Shown piece after piece: positions 52,251 to 64,000 of a stretch of 64,000 nt of DNA. Under the pieces are notes generated by a model. The model saw nothing but the letters and a program-made list of their open reading frames with translations. It was not told the DNA's origin and did no database searches. The DNA comes from Sycobia sp. Sy_11 (Eukaryota; Arthropoda; Insecta; Hymenoptera; Epichrysomallidae), in NCBI GenBank assembly GCA_018907035.1, contig JACCIC010000001.1:6185001-6249000 (forward strand), given 5' to 3'. The number at the start of each line of letters is the position of its first letter. Within the stretch, counting starts at the first letter, position 1. The position numbers and the translations under genes were made by a program.

Positions 52251-54860
52251 TTGATAGTTTCGTAACACCCTACTGTAAAAAATTAGACGAACAGTTACCA
52301 ATTCAAGCGTATGAATAAAAGTACATACTTTAATAAATTAATGATTAGTTATTTTTCATCAAATTCTCTGATTATGGAGGAGGCCAGTGAAGTAGGGGGT
52401 CAAACTTCGTCCCGCATTGTTATCCAGTAAAGTTTATACCATCCCCGTGCACGAAATCTCGGGGCGTTTAAAGAAATTATGGAATTGGACCGTTTTCAGG
52501 TCGATTGAAAATGCGGAACTTCTCCGAGCTCTGCTCTCTTCCATCCTGTCGAGGGCTTGGGTCGGGATTGGGGGTGAGCTTTAGGCCAAGGCAGGGAGGG
52601 AGATTGTTAAGGCGAGGGGGAATGGAAGAAAAGCCAGCGTAAAATGTGCAAATTGCCGGGATGAGAAATGCGTGGCGTGAAAGTTTTCCCTAGGAGAGAT
52701 ATTTGGGGCGAGTCCCAAAGCTCCGCGGGCGCGTCTCCAACCGGTATTTTATACCACCTATTGTCCGAGACGCGAGGAGAGTCCAAGTCGAAATTCAAAT
52801 TTTCTTAACGAGCTCGTGGTAGTGGCGAGGAAGGGGGTACGGGAAGGGATCTTGTATTTAAATGTAAAGGCGCAGTGAAATGAAAGTTGAATTGCCGACT
52901 CTTAATTTTGTTACACGGCGATAATATTCATTTTAAAGCCGCCCTCTCGTTTTCTGAATTCACTCGTCGTGCCCTAGACTTTGAGATTGTTTGAAAGGGC
53001 TGCTTTATTGAATAGGAAAATTAATAAACTTATACAATAGAAATTCGCTATCTATCTATCAGCAATTACATACAATATGTATATGAAATTTATCGTTGAT
53101 ATGTATATTGTATGTTTTTACTGGAACAAGTATATTATCTAAATAAGGTTTAAAAACTTAAATACAAACACTTGAAAAATAAAATAAATTAAATGGATAA
53201 TAACAGGCATGTTGATAAAAAATTATAAAGTTTTATAAATTTTATAAAATTTTGGAATATCTGTGCAAATAATACCTATATCTATAAATACTTAGGGAAC
53301 TTTTATTTAAATTGAAACATTTGGAAACGCGTGAAATTTTTTTATTAAAGCTACCTTTTTAACTGTTGCCTAAATTTGGATAACGCAATAAATAAAGCTA
53401 CAAGAGAATTTGTTTTAAAGACGATACAACTAGAAACTCAAATTACATGTAATATTCTATATATGGAGTAACTTCTAATCTAAACTGAATTTGAAATCTC
53501 GTAAATATTTAATCCTGTTCTTAAACTAGTTCTAAAAAATGTCAAAAAGGAGATTTTAGGTGCATAATTTTTACAAATCTAATTTTTATATATTTAATTT
53601 TGATTTATTTCTAAATTTTTTGTTATAAAGAATTGAAAATTAGACGTTCTATTCACCAAATTAAAAAGATGGAGAAATTGAACTAGATGAATTAAAATAA
53701 TTATGAACCATCATCAAACATAAAAATTTATAATTACGCAACAAAGCAAAACAAATTGTTTGAGGCTAATCAAGAGTTGTGCTCGAAGTTAGGAATATGA
53801 AGATAACATCAATAACAATAACAAAAGAGTATTATTTCTGTAAAAAAATGATCAGAATATTATAGTTGTTTAGAGTTTTTTCTTTGCTTAATGGACAAAT
53901 AATTTTCGATGTGCATTACATAATTTTATCATTCTCTTTTATGTATTCTTTCTTTTTAGCGTAATTCCTCTACTATGCATTCAGCTCTTCATATCATTTC
54001 GGATTATGCGATTTTTAAAGACACACAAAAGGGAAGCCGCCTGTAGCACTTTTTACATTTTTCTTCTCCTTTCCGTATCTTCTTCTCTTATTCGTCGAGA
54101 GCATGAATATGTTTTGCAATAATTAAAAACTGCATTCTAATCATTCAGATACAATTCCACTCGATTCAACGAGCTGTATATTATTACTTCTCATTCATTC
54201 AGATTAAATCGAATTCGTCTGAGAGAATAAATGAACTATAACACAGGTCCACAAATCCAAAAAGCAGCATTTGACTCAAACAGATCAGATGTTCTCTTAA
54301 TTTGTAGAAAATATTTGTACGATACGTTGAATAACACTCCATTAATTTTAAAGCCAATCTCAAATTCTTATACGTCAAGCGAACAATCACCAACTTTATT
54401 TTGACCTTTCGTTGTTTTTGCAAGTACTGTTCTAAATTTTTTGTTCTATAATCCACTAGGGGTAGTCGTGGAGTTAATTAAGTTTCATTCTTAACTGATG
54501 GTTGCCTGCATTGACAGAATATATAGCAATTGTAATTTCTCATCAGTTTGATATCTCCATGTGATATAGTTTTGTATCGTGAATCGGTTTCAAAGATCGC
54601 GGAAACGCACATGTGAAATTCGTTGAGCCTAATCGAATTGGATCATCTGGATAATTACTGTGCCACAGTTTAACAGTGTGCGACTACTTCCCTGCTCTTT
54701 ACAGGTCGATCGCGTCGTTTTGGAATCGGAGAAATGCAAATATCCACTTTATTTACTCACTTGACTCTCATTTTTCGACGATGCTCTTCCCGACCTCCTC
54801 AACGTTTCAACTTTAACTAAACGATTGTTGTGCTTTTATTGGAATGGAGAGGCTCTCTCA

Positions 54861-54865
<5 letters not shown>
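52251..54865. other. Mostly AT-rich sequence without a gene
   Basis: 52380-52960 has a more GC-rich patch. CTTTACAG|GTCGAT at 54704 looks like an acceptor but no coding frame follows. Confidence 0.6.

Positions 54866-54912
<47 letters not shown>
54866..54912. repeat. (AT)n microsatellite
   Basis: Pure run of about 22 units. Confidence 0.95.
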
Positions 54913-54913
<1 letters not shown>

Positions 54914-56179
54914 TGTCTTCTCCAGGCGATGCGTACACGACACGACCTGACTTCCGCCAGGGAGAGAGATCGATCGATCGTCTCTTTGCCGGCTTTTATC
55001 TATCGCTCGATTCGATATCACGATGGACGCTAGGAGGAGGGAAGGATTTTATTTGCACGCGTGCCAGTTCAGCGAGAATTTGTTTCAGTTGATAAGGGGA
55101 CGGTGCTCGACTGCAGTTTTTATTCTCGCAATTACTTAAGCTTTTATAGGCTTTTTCGAGCTGAATTTGCATTTTCATTTTCGTCATATCTTTAATATAA
55201 AATTATATGCATAATGCGTTCCACATTATGTAAGATTTGTTAACATTTCTTTATTGAGTCATCAAAAAGATAATTACGAATACAATTGCGCGTCATTTTA
55301 TTACGATATAGTTTCTGTTTTTAACGAACGGAATTTGTTCATTACTACTTATGCTGAATTCTTTAAATGATGATGTACATATTATCTTATCTTCTTCAAT
55401 TTAGTTTGAGTGCTACGGTATAATAAATTTATTCTTAGATATCTATATTTATATTTCTTCTGTATGATTTATTACTAAATTAACAGCTTACTTTAATAGT
55501 AATAATCCAGATCGAATAAATTAAGTGTTATTCATTTATTTATGAGCCGGATTGAAATCCACACGAATAATGTAATTCAGAACAGAACGGAATTTTTTAA
55601 TTGAAATCATTTGAAAGCGTACTGATGCATTTTATCCTGTAAAATAATTTATTTAAACTAATTTTAAAGCGAAAATTCTAATTAGGTTAATATTGAAATA
55701 CCAACACGAAATTATATGAGAGAATTAAGCTAACAAATTTATAATCAACTAAGTTTAATTTTGATAATTGTCAAAATTAATAAACTTTTGACGAATTATA
55801 GTAATTGGATTAAATTTGGTCAGAAGTATAAAAAATTCATATTATATAATAAATATTTGTTTTGAAATCTACTTATTAACAGATGGGAATTAATTAACTT
55901 TATGAATTATATTTTCATATAATGTGCAGTGAAATTTATTACATGTACAATTACATACATTAAAATTGAAATTATAAAAATTGGAAAATGTAAAATCAGT
56001 AACCATTGATTAGAAACTTCCACCAACTATAAACTTTATTCATTAACAGCTAATTTTCGACAAACTTAATTCTGCTAAATCTTATGAGCCTTCTCTTTGT
56101 GTAATTTAATTAAACATTGCTGAGACAAAAAATTCTAAAACCCACCGACCAACATGTAAATTCCAACGAATCGTGTAAA
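54913..56179. other. AT-rich sequence without a gene
   Basis: 55130-56150 is strongly AT-rich; no ORF or element recognised. Confidence 0.65.
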
Positions 56180-56700
56180 TCACCCCGTGTTCGGGGCATA
56201 AATCTAAAATGCCAGTGGCGCCGCTGCTACAGCCTCGCGATTTTATAGCGCTTGCGCGATCGAATCGCGCGAAACACGACAAAAGCGCCATCGCGCGTCC
56301 CAATGCCGCGCCGCGCCGTACTTAAAGACGACGCTGCGCGCTCGCCCTCTTTAATGCGCGGGCCATATAAATGTGTGTATGCGTGTGTGTATGCGTTGCG
56401 CGGTCTTTGTACAAGAGCGCCAGACCGCGAGAGACAGCGAACATAAAGCCGGGCGAAAAAGTAACGCCCCCGCTCGCGTGCAATTTCTCCCCATTGCCCC
56501 ACCCCTCTGCGTACATTTACGTAGATATAGTTCATGTCTGTATCGTGGCGCGGAGTTTTTACGGCGATGCGCCACTTTGTTCTCCGCCGCGCATCGGATG
56601 CACATTCCCGATATAAAGCACCGAGGATCCCGAGGAGCTTGCCGTCGTATACAAATACAGTGGGCTTTATTATATATACGTCCGACGACGGAGATTTATC
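56180..56700. other. GC-rich segment
   Basis: CpG-containing DNA before the (AT)29 array; no convincing ORF. Confidence 0.4.
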
Positions 56701-56707
56701 CCCGATG

Positions 56708-56709
<2 letters not shown>

Positions 56710-56768
<59 letters not shown>
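56710..56768. repeat. (AT)29 microsatellite
   Basis: Pure run; an AG run follows 10 bp later. Confidence 0.97.
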
Positions 56769-56771
<3 letters not shown>

Positions 56772-56777
56772 AAATTT

Positions 56778-56778
<1 letters not shown>

Positions 56779-56809
<31 letters not shown>
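56779..56809. repeat. (AG)n microsatellite
   Basis: Pure run of about 15 units, next to the (AT)29 array. Confidence 0.95.
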
Positions 56810-56813
<4 letters not shown>

Positions 56814-57619
56814 AAAGAAGGATAGAAAGTCTGGGTTCATAAATTTTTCGCGTATATTAATGGTGTTAGTGTGGCGATGATAATGCAGTCCGCAGCTCGC
56901 CTATTGTTGTTGAAGAAAATTCGCCATGAATTGTTCAGAAATTAAAGAATGCCTGAAGTAACTTATATATTGATAAAAATATTAAATATAAATTAAACAG
57001 GTATTACTTTAAATAATAAAATTTGCCAATAGCAGCTGTAAAATTTTGAAAAGTATTAATCAGGTCTACCATTGATCAGTTACATTTTTTTCAATTTAAA
57101 TATTATTTTAAAGTAACCATCCCTCAATTTTTTTTGTTATTTCATTTTGTGCTCTTAACTGCTGCTGCTAATGAGCGACGTTTACCGATTACTAGTCCGT
57201 CATTTTAGCGATCGAGCCATCGTACGCCTCTCATTCTTAATTATTATTACCAATAAATTTCTTCATAACTTTGCAGAGGTTCTGTTTTTAGTTGTATTTC
57301 AATAAAAGAAAAGGCTTTAAATAAAAGAATACTTTTTAACTTCTTATAAAACATAGTAAAAGTGCTGATAAATAATTATGGATGCTTGATGTAATTATCA
57401 TAGAAAATGAGGTCTGCTCTAAAGCCTATCTACAGAGAAATAGATCTTAACGTGAAGCATCAAAGTCATTTTAAGGTTAACTTTAATGTATTTTTTTTTT
57501 CAAAATAAATACCATCTCTAAATTCCAGAATCTATCTTTGCTGCTGGGAAAGAGAAATTGAATCTCAAAATAAACTTTCGAGTTCGAAAAAGATATGGAT
57601 ATTGTCGCTCTCTCTCCCC

Positions 57620-57655
<36 letters not shown>

Positions 57656-58548
57656 GTTTACGGAAAATTCAAAAATTTTCCTCTCCAGCCGGAGATCGCT
57701 TGCTCCGTCCAAACGCTTTATCCCCTTGAAACGGGACGGAAGCGACGAGGAGGAGAGCGTCGAGAGTCGCCTCGAAGTTCAAGAAGTCGGAAGAAAGCCC
57801 ATACCGTCGACTATCCCCGTTTGGCTGCATATAGCACCCGTGTGCCTCCTCAGACGCGCGATCCCTCCGCTCTCAATTCGCGATTCTCTAATACGTTATA
57901 ACGCGAGCGCGCTGTTTGCATCGGTGTGTATCGGCGCGATGAGATTTTCCAGTAAATCGAGCTCTTGGCCCTTGCGAGATTCCAACGCGGTTTCCCTTCC
58001 TCTCGGCTCTGTGTATGTATCGCGTGATCGATCGCGGTTCGATTTTCGAGGCAACGGAAATGCCTTCGCGGCACTCGCTGTTTCTTGATATGTTTCGCGC
58101 TTTTTACATATTCTGCCGCGATTGAATAATAAAGCCATAAGGAAGACTTTTATCGAAGGGTAATGGAAGAAAATTTTTCTTTCTTTTTTATCACCAAAAC
58201 TATTCTGATAAATAGAATATACCGAAAGACTATTTATCAAAAAAAAAAAACGAAGGATCGAAATAAAATTAGATTTCACGTATGATTTGCATCGATTTAG
58301 AACGTTTTTTTAAAAATAATTTACAATAATATCGAGGGATTTTAAATATTGTCATTTTTTTCCTCTCAAAATCGTTTCGGTGAATTTTGGGAGAACTAGG
58401 CAGAGAGAAGAGGCGGCCAGGCAGTGAAAGTGCGCAGCTTAATTGCGCGGGCGTTGTACGTATTATCGGGAAGCGCGGCGCGGTGAGAATTTTCCGCGGA
58501 TAAACCAATTGGGGTGTCTGTTGGGCTTTTGCTGTACCCCTGATTCGT

Positions 58549-58550
<2 letters not shown>
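56810..58550. other. Sequence without a gene
   Basis: AT-rich to 57600. 57690-58090 is GC-richer with a 176-codon frame (57558-58088) that begins with poly-Ser/Leu repeat translation and is not recognised. Confidence 0.6.
57608..57655. repeat. (CT)n microsatellite
   Basis: CT run with CCCC and TTT interruptions. Confidence 0.93.

Positions 58551-58599
<49 letters not shown>
58551..58599. repeat. (TC)n microsatellite
   Basis: Pure to 58592, then TTCTCTCT. Confidence 0.95.
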
Positions 58600-58600
<1 letters not shown>

Positions 58601-60351
58601 ATCCTCTTTCTTCCATTTTCTCTCGCTCTCAAACTCTGTTTACCAACGATTTTCTGCCTATTTGCCAGTTGGCTAGTAATACATGATAAAACTAGCGGAG
58701 TCAAAATGTTTCCCCACCCCTCATCCTAGGATGCGTAATTAAACGATACCTTAGGTTGTTTAAATGTATAGTTATGTTTCATCCTTTCATGAAGTATGAA
58801 AAAATTATTATTATTTGTACTAAATACTAAATATGTCTGTTCATAATTAAAAAGTGTAAATTGAAAATACATAAATAATCTTATAAATCAAGAGATTTTA
58901 ATAAATCACTTAATATTCAATGTTTACATAAACAATAAAATGATAATAATAACAACGATACGACGTTGCGATTCCGCGTTCTTGGTGGATGGTTGGGGTG
59001 GATGATTTGACTCCCCGTGTTTGACAATCTGTACTGCTTTTGTTGTTGAAGCGGCTTAGCGGCGGCAGAGCTTTTCGACGAAGATTCGACGCAGAGCACG
59101 ACGCGTGGATTATTTGCGCATCGAGCGATAGAACGTTCGCGGCTGCACACTTGATAGTTGCGGCCCAGATTTGGGATATTTAGCGGGGATATTAAATTAT
59201 ATATATACCCGAGAGCAGGCTTTTCATTAAGTTAGAATTGTGATTGCGTTTTAAGGACGTTAGCTAATGGATGTCGGTCTGACTTTTTTTTTAATTCAAT
59301 AAGTAGAACACGGTACAACAGCTTATATTGTCTAGTTGGCGATCAATCAGAATTGGATTTGGATTATTATTGATCGTGATGAAAAATGTAAGAGATATTC
59401 GCAAACATATACCGCATGCAAACACAGAATGTTGATGTTCGATATAATAGATAATCAATTGGCTAAAGTGAAATATAAAACTATATAGAAAGATTGCTAG
59501 TAATGATTACTGAAAATATAAAAATCTAACAAAAATTATAAGATTCTATATAACTAAATTCAATCAAGGTTGCAAATAACAAACGGATTAGTTATTAAGT
59601 AATAAACATTTACTTACTGACAGTAGTTATTAAATGTAAAAACAAACAAGTAAGCACATGCCATAGGTATATTAAAATTTTTCAAAATACTAAATTAAAT
59701 CTTCTAAAATGGAGAACTCACTAAAATATAAATTTAATACATGGTATAGAATAAATTTTAATATATGAGTACTTAGATTTTATATAAGAAAAGTAGAACT
59801 CTTAGAAATATAAAATTTACATGCTTATAAGATACAAAGATAAATAAATGATAATTAAACAAATACTTTTTGATTATTCATTATGGAAAAGCATCCGATC
59901 GATTATATTTTGATTATATTTTTGAAGACTATAAATTTAGAATCACATTTAATATAATTATAGAACGACTTTTGTAAGGTATTCCAGATAATTAATTTCC
60001 AATGGCTATCGAAATATTAGAACAAAGCGAAGCTTTTAAGTAGATCTTGTTACATCTTTAATGTACATCGTAACGCGAATATTTATCAATTTCATATCAA
60101 ATATTCTTCGTTCGTAATACGGCAAAACATTGAAGAATAATCGATATCGATTTAAAATCGACCAAATTATTTTATGTATTTTTAACATTGGACCATATCC
60201 TTTAAACTATCCGTACAATTTTTCTTCTACGCCTAGTTAAAGCGACAATTGATTAACAGGAATTCGTGTCCCTGGCTTGATTTGTTTCTTTTTTTGTCCC
60301 CCAAATCTCTTGTGTCTCAACTTAACGGCAGAGGCACTAAATCTTTCACGT

Positions 60352-60354
<3 letters not shown>
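58600..60354. other. AT-rich sequence without a gene
   Basis: 58950-59200 is slightly GC-richer; 59280-60230 is strongly AT-rich. No gene recognised. Confidence 0.65.

Positions 60355-60412
<58 letters not shown>
60355..60412. repeat. (CT)29 microsatellite
   Basis: Pure run about 260 bp upstream of the exon B acceptor. On the transcript it is a long pyrimidine tract. Confidence 0.97.
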
Positions 60413-60414
<2 letters not shown>

Positions 60415-60673
60415 CCCTCTTCCACAAAAGCTGAGAGTTCCATAGAAAATGAAATAGAGACAGCGCGCGTCGTCTCGGCTGTAACGAAAACAAGTTTTCA
60501 ATTACCCCCGGGAGAGAGACAGAGGAAGCGGAGAAAAACTAAAGAGCTTGCGTAAAATAAAATCGCTTCTGCAACAAAGATAAAAAGATAAAAGATCCAG
60601 GCTATACGCTCCCCCTTAACCGCCATTTACTTTTTAATAAACTTTCATTTCTGCCCCCTCTCTTCTGTTCCAG

Positions 60674-60812
60674 GTGACATGGAGATACTCGCCTACTTCT
60701 TCGGGCCGATCGGCGTTCTTCTGGCGATAAATCTCCTCTTTTTCGCGGCGACCGCCCGGGAATTGACGTGCGGCCTCTGGAAGGGAGAATTCGTAAAAAG
60801 CACCACTGAAAG
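60674..60812 (+). CDS. mthl1: Internal exon of the same methuselah-like GPCR (TM5, intracellular loop 3)
   Basis: This exon continues the receptor reading frame. It is preceded by a very good acceptor (CCCCTCTCTTCTGTTCCAG) and ends in AG|GTAAGT. With the single g from the previous exon it gives 46 codons plus two bases. It opens G-D-M-E-I-L, runs through TM5 (A-Y-F-F-G-P-I-G-V-L-L-A-I-N-L-L-F-F-A-A), and enters intracellular loop 3 with T-A-R-E-L-T-C-G-L-W-K and V-K-S-T-T-E. The R-E-L-T-C-G-L-W-K stretch followed by K-S-T-T-E-R is what I associate with the Mth-like 1 subgroup. The next exon must supply one base to finish the final Arg codon and should encode TM6. No such exon is visible before the window ends. 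The ligand is unknown, and G-protein coupling is inferred from the family. Confidence 0.9.
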
Positions 60813-63205
60813 GTAAGTGCAGAGATATGCGGACGATGCCCGTGTGCCCGCGCTCGCGCGTGTTCGCGCTCATGTGTATGCGTTTAAGAAAAAGCCGTGG
60901 ATGCGCCACGAGCCCGCGTGACGCGGCACAAAAGCTCGCGAGATGGATTCGCGGTGCCCCCCCCTCCCCCTTCTCTCCTAAAGATAGGGGGTAGAGGGGC
61001 TGGGGGAAGGGGAGAGGAAAAAGCGCGGCGCGCCGGACAAAGCCTTTCTTGGCTGTATATACGAATTGAGAGCGCGATTTATTAACGGAGGGCTATGCAG
61101 GGGCTGGGGGGAGGGGGAAAATTTAAGATCCCAGACCCCAGCGTTCGAAAATTAAATTTATTCCATTTCAACGGGGGGATGAGAGCGTCGTTGATGAGGG
61201 GAGTTTCTCTCCTGCCGTCACGACTTTTTATTGTTCGAATGGGAGTGCCGCGGTTGGGTGTAATTTTCGCGTTTCTTTTCTGGCTGAAACTAATTGCTTT
61301 CGCGTTCGCGTTGAAAGCAAAAAGAAAAAAAGAAAAAAGAAAGCAAAAGAAAAAGGAGAGATGTGAAAGAGAATACGAGAGGAGAAAAGTGTCAATTAAA
61401 ATTACACGTTGTCTAAATTGTAAGTTACATCTTTGCAAAACTTTGTATTAACGCGTGTCTGTGTATGTTTCATGGCTTATCCTTTGCACCGCAAATTTTT
61501 TCCCCCTCAACAAAGCCTGGCACAGTATGCGAAAGTGATTATTATTCGACACATACTACAAAGAGTTCAGAACTGTTGAAATAAAAATTCGAAATGTCCG
61601 TATTCCCGGGACATTCGTCTGTTGATAATGCAAATATTAAAGGCGTGGATTTTTATCCCTGTGGTATATGTATAACGTAAAAGTATTGGTCAGGTATCAA
61701 GGTATCAAAGTGTGTACGCGCGCTTTTGTTTCGACGAGAATTTTTTTTGTATACCGAAAAATTATAGTAGTGTGATGTGGATTCGCGCGGCGTGAAGATA
61801 AGACAATTTTATTTTCGTTTCATCATCTCTTCAATCTGAAAATTAATGAAAGATATTTTTATACTTTTATATTTTTAATATACGTAAATGTGAAAGTAAA
61901 AAAGTGAAAGTAAAAAATGACAGCATAATGTTTTGTCATATGTTTTAAAGGTATATAATGTCTTTCTGAATACGGATTTTAAATATGACAAGTCAAATTG
62001 ATTCTCGGCATTTATTAATTAAAACATAATGAATTTCAAGCAGAAAAATGTTTACAAAAATACAAATAGTTACAAAAAGAAACGTCAGTATATTTTTTAT
62101 ATGCCTCAGGGGTAAAAACGATAAAATCGAAAAAGTTAATATCGATGTTAAATGATTACGATTATTCATATATACTATTTACGTTTAAAAGTTTAAAACT
62201 TCTCTTCTACAGTTCATAGACTTTCAAATAAAATATTGATTTATACGCTTTTATTCTTGATTATTTTTCACGAATCTTTCGGCCCGGATATTTTCATAAT
62301 CCAATAAACTTTTATCGTACCATCGAATATTGATTTAAAATCACAAATGAAATTTTCATGCCTTTTTATACAGTCAAGTATGATTGAATTATACTCTTTT
62401 TATCAAAGGTTAAAGCTCATATACGATTTAAAAAGACCTGATTATCCATCAAAATCCGATGTTCTACTCTTTCGAGCTTCGCGAAATACGCTTTAAGACA
62501 TTGCGCATTTCATTCTTTGTATAAAATTTATAATGCGGCACAGCGTGGAATAATTATGCGAATGAGAAAATAGCTTAGATTTTAATGATTTCGATCGACT
62601 AAATGGAAATGTCTATAACGTATGTACATAGTCTAACTTTTTAAACACCCATTAATATGACAATTAAATTTCTCGATAGAATTTCTGAAATCTACAATAT
62701 TTTGTTCTTCTCTTTAAAATTATTTTTAAACAATCACGTATCTATAATTTTGTAAACAATCTTATGGATCATATGAAAAAGTCAATTGATAAAGCACTCA
62801 ACCTTCTTTTATTAAAAGAATTCCATTATTAGCAGGACAGATGTTGTTGTAACAAACTGATTTCATTATAAAGCTGGAATGTTCAAAAAAAAGAGTGAGA
62901 GAGAGAAAACAGCAAGTAATTATAGAATTTCCATTTGACTGCGCTCTCTAAAACTATTAAAAGCACGCTGCCACGCCTCCCCGAAGGTGACGAGCAGCGT
63001 CGCGTCGGGATGAAGCCTCGCTTCCTTATTCCTGACGCACGTAGCGGCTTCTCGACCGAAGATAGTAGAGGGCGAGGAAAAAATAACGCGGCCCTCGTAC
63101 TTTACCCTACGTTCTGCCCTTTTTCGCGCGCTCTCCACCGTCGGACCGCGCGTCTCACGAATAAGGTAATATGACGCATCCGTTTATGCGCCTGACATTC
63201 TGTAT
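60813..63205. other. Intron 3' of exon B, no gene
   Basis: 60840-61140 has CpG-rich and G-rich stretches, 61300-61390 is purine-rich (A/G), and the remainder is AT-rich. No receptor exon found. Confidence 0.65.
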
Positions 63206-63210
63206 GTATA

Positions 63211-63268
<58 letters not shown>
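63206..63268. repeat. (AT)n microsatellite
   Basis: TA run with one TG interruption near 63216. Confidence 0.97.
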
Positions 63269-63270
<2 letters not shown>

Positions 63271-63428
63271 ACAACAGAACTATTCGTCAAAATCGAAAAA
63301 ATCTCTATACCAGCGCCAGAATCGATAGCAGGAGGGAGGATGCTATGTCGTTAAATCGATTTTTCACCGGTGCACAGTGCTTGTATATAAAATACCGTTC
63401 GGAGAGGAGGAAAATGGAATGGCGCGCG

Positions 63429-63431
<3 letters not shown>

Positions 63432-63472
<41 letters not shown>
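63432..63472. repeat. (AT)n microsatellite
   Basis: Pure run of about 20 units. Confidence 0.97.
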
Positions 63473-63473
<1 letters not shown>

Positions 63474-63675
63474 CCTCCGTTGCATTGAAACCGAAAGCGA
63501 ATCCAAACGGAGGTGTTTCGATTTCGCCGCGGAACCTCTGATGGCGGGCGAATGCAGTAAAACTCGAAGGTGTAGGTAGTCGCGTAGTCGCGTTCGTATT
63601 ATATTCCACTCGAGAAGACTTTTAAAAGGAATTGAATTTGCTCGTTTTATGGATTATGCACGAAGGACTGCGATT

Positions 63676-63705
63676 ATAAGTATAAGGTATATAAGTATAA
63701 GGTAC
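63676..63705. repeat. Recent 15-bp tandem duplication
   Basis: ATAAGTATAAGGTAT is followed at once by ATAAGTATAAGGTAC. Confidence 0.9.
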
Positions 63706-63800
63706 AAAATGATTTCAGGAATACGTGTGAGTTTTATCCGATAGCTAATGTTACAGGATATTATAATTATACTTTATAATTATTTCATGAAAATAGTGCT

Positions 63801-64000
63801 ATCCGATCTCAATTCATTTAATCTGATTCCAATAGTTTTCACCTAGTTTAAATTAAATTGATGTAATTTCAATTTCTTTTATGTGATTCCAATTGTTACC
63901 AATTGCTCTTCATTTATTTCACGTAATTCCAATAAATTTTATATAATCGTATTGTGGATTTCATTTAACTTTAATTGTTTTCAATTGATTGCATGTAATT
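63801..64000. repeat. Degenerate 20-bp minisatellite, runs off window
   Basis: In 20-bp registers from 63801 the units are alike. The best are ATCTGATTCCAATAGTTTTC (63821), ATGTAATTTCAATTTCTTTT (63861), ATGTGATTCCAATTGTTACC (63881) and ACGTAATTCCAATAAATTTT (63921). The shared core is RT-A/G-ATTCCAAT. Other registers are more diverged. Confidence 0.65.

Larger units (their letters stand above)
60813..64000 (+). other. Start of the next receptor intron, running off the window
   Basis: It begins GTAAGTGC. No downstream receptor exon is visible: one that completes the split Arg codon and encodes TM6 would be expected. It holds purine-rich sequence at 60.9-61.4 kb, a plain AT-rich stretch at 61.4-63.2 kb, two (AT)n arrays and a degenerate 20-bp repeat at the window edge. 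Confidence 0.85.

Noticed and set aside
54704..54800. CTCTTTACAG|GTCGAT as an exon start or ratchet site
   Set aside because: The acceptor is good, but GTCGAT is a poor donor and no frame continues the receptor, whose flanking exons already join perfectly.
57000..57006. AACAG|GTATTA as a ratchet point in the second intron
   Set aside because: It has an A-rich upstream stretch rather than a pyrimidine tract, and a weak donor.
63715..63735. GATTTCAG|GAATAC as the next receptor exon
   Set aside because: The frame that completes the split Arg codon reads Asn-Thr-Cys-Glu and then does not resemble TM6 of the family.

Overview
The window looks like nuclear DNA of an insect, most likely a hymenopteran. 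I infer this from one recognisable protein family (a methuselah-like GPCR), canonical GT-AG exon borders, very large introns, strong swings between AT-rich and CpG-containing GC-rich sequence, and an extreme load of dinucleotide microsatellites. The species cannot be named from the sequence. There are no bacterial-style operons, and almost every long open frame is a translation of (CT)n, (GA)n, (AT)n or (AC)n repeats.

Only two coding exons are supported, both on the plus strand and from one gene. Exon A (41916-42100) encodes the end of intracellular loop 2, TM4 and most of extracellular loop 2. Exon B (60674-60812) encodes TM5 and the start of intracellular loop 3. The codon split between them (g|gt, Gly) joins in frame, and the protein reads like the Mth-like 1 subgroup of methuselah receptors. 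Together they are 324 coding bases, about 0.5% of the window. The rest is intron: up to 41.9 kb upstream (the preceding exon was not found), 18,573 bp between the exons, and at least 3.2 kb downstream.

The long upstream intron holds two sites where a 3' splice site directly abuts a 5' splice site: 11614/11615 (strong pyrimidine tract, then CAG|GTAAGC) and 33003/33004 (CAG|GTGAGT). These are the form of recursive-splicing ratchet points known from long Drosophila introns. The second could instead end an unannotated exon, because a 40-codon ORF upstream of it ends in the phase exon A needs.

Other content: a badly decayed mariner-type transposase relic (13731-14214); a cluster of (GA)n/(CT)n tracts at 16.0-23.3 kb that gives way to (AT)n arrays at 24-32 kb; compound (AC)n(AT)n tracts, one running into (AG)n; two long alternating purine-pyrimidine tracts that could form Z-DNA; two degenerate minisatellites (about 38 bp period at 30.9-31.2 kb, and 20 bp period at the right edge); and several GC-rich islands of unknown function. 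No tRNA, rRNA, CRISPR array or complete gene was found.
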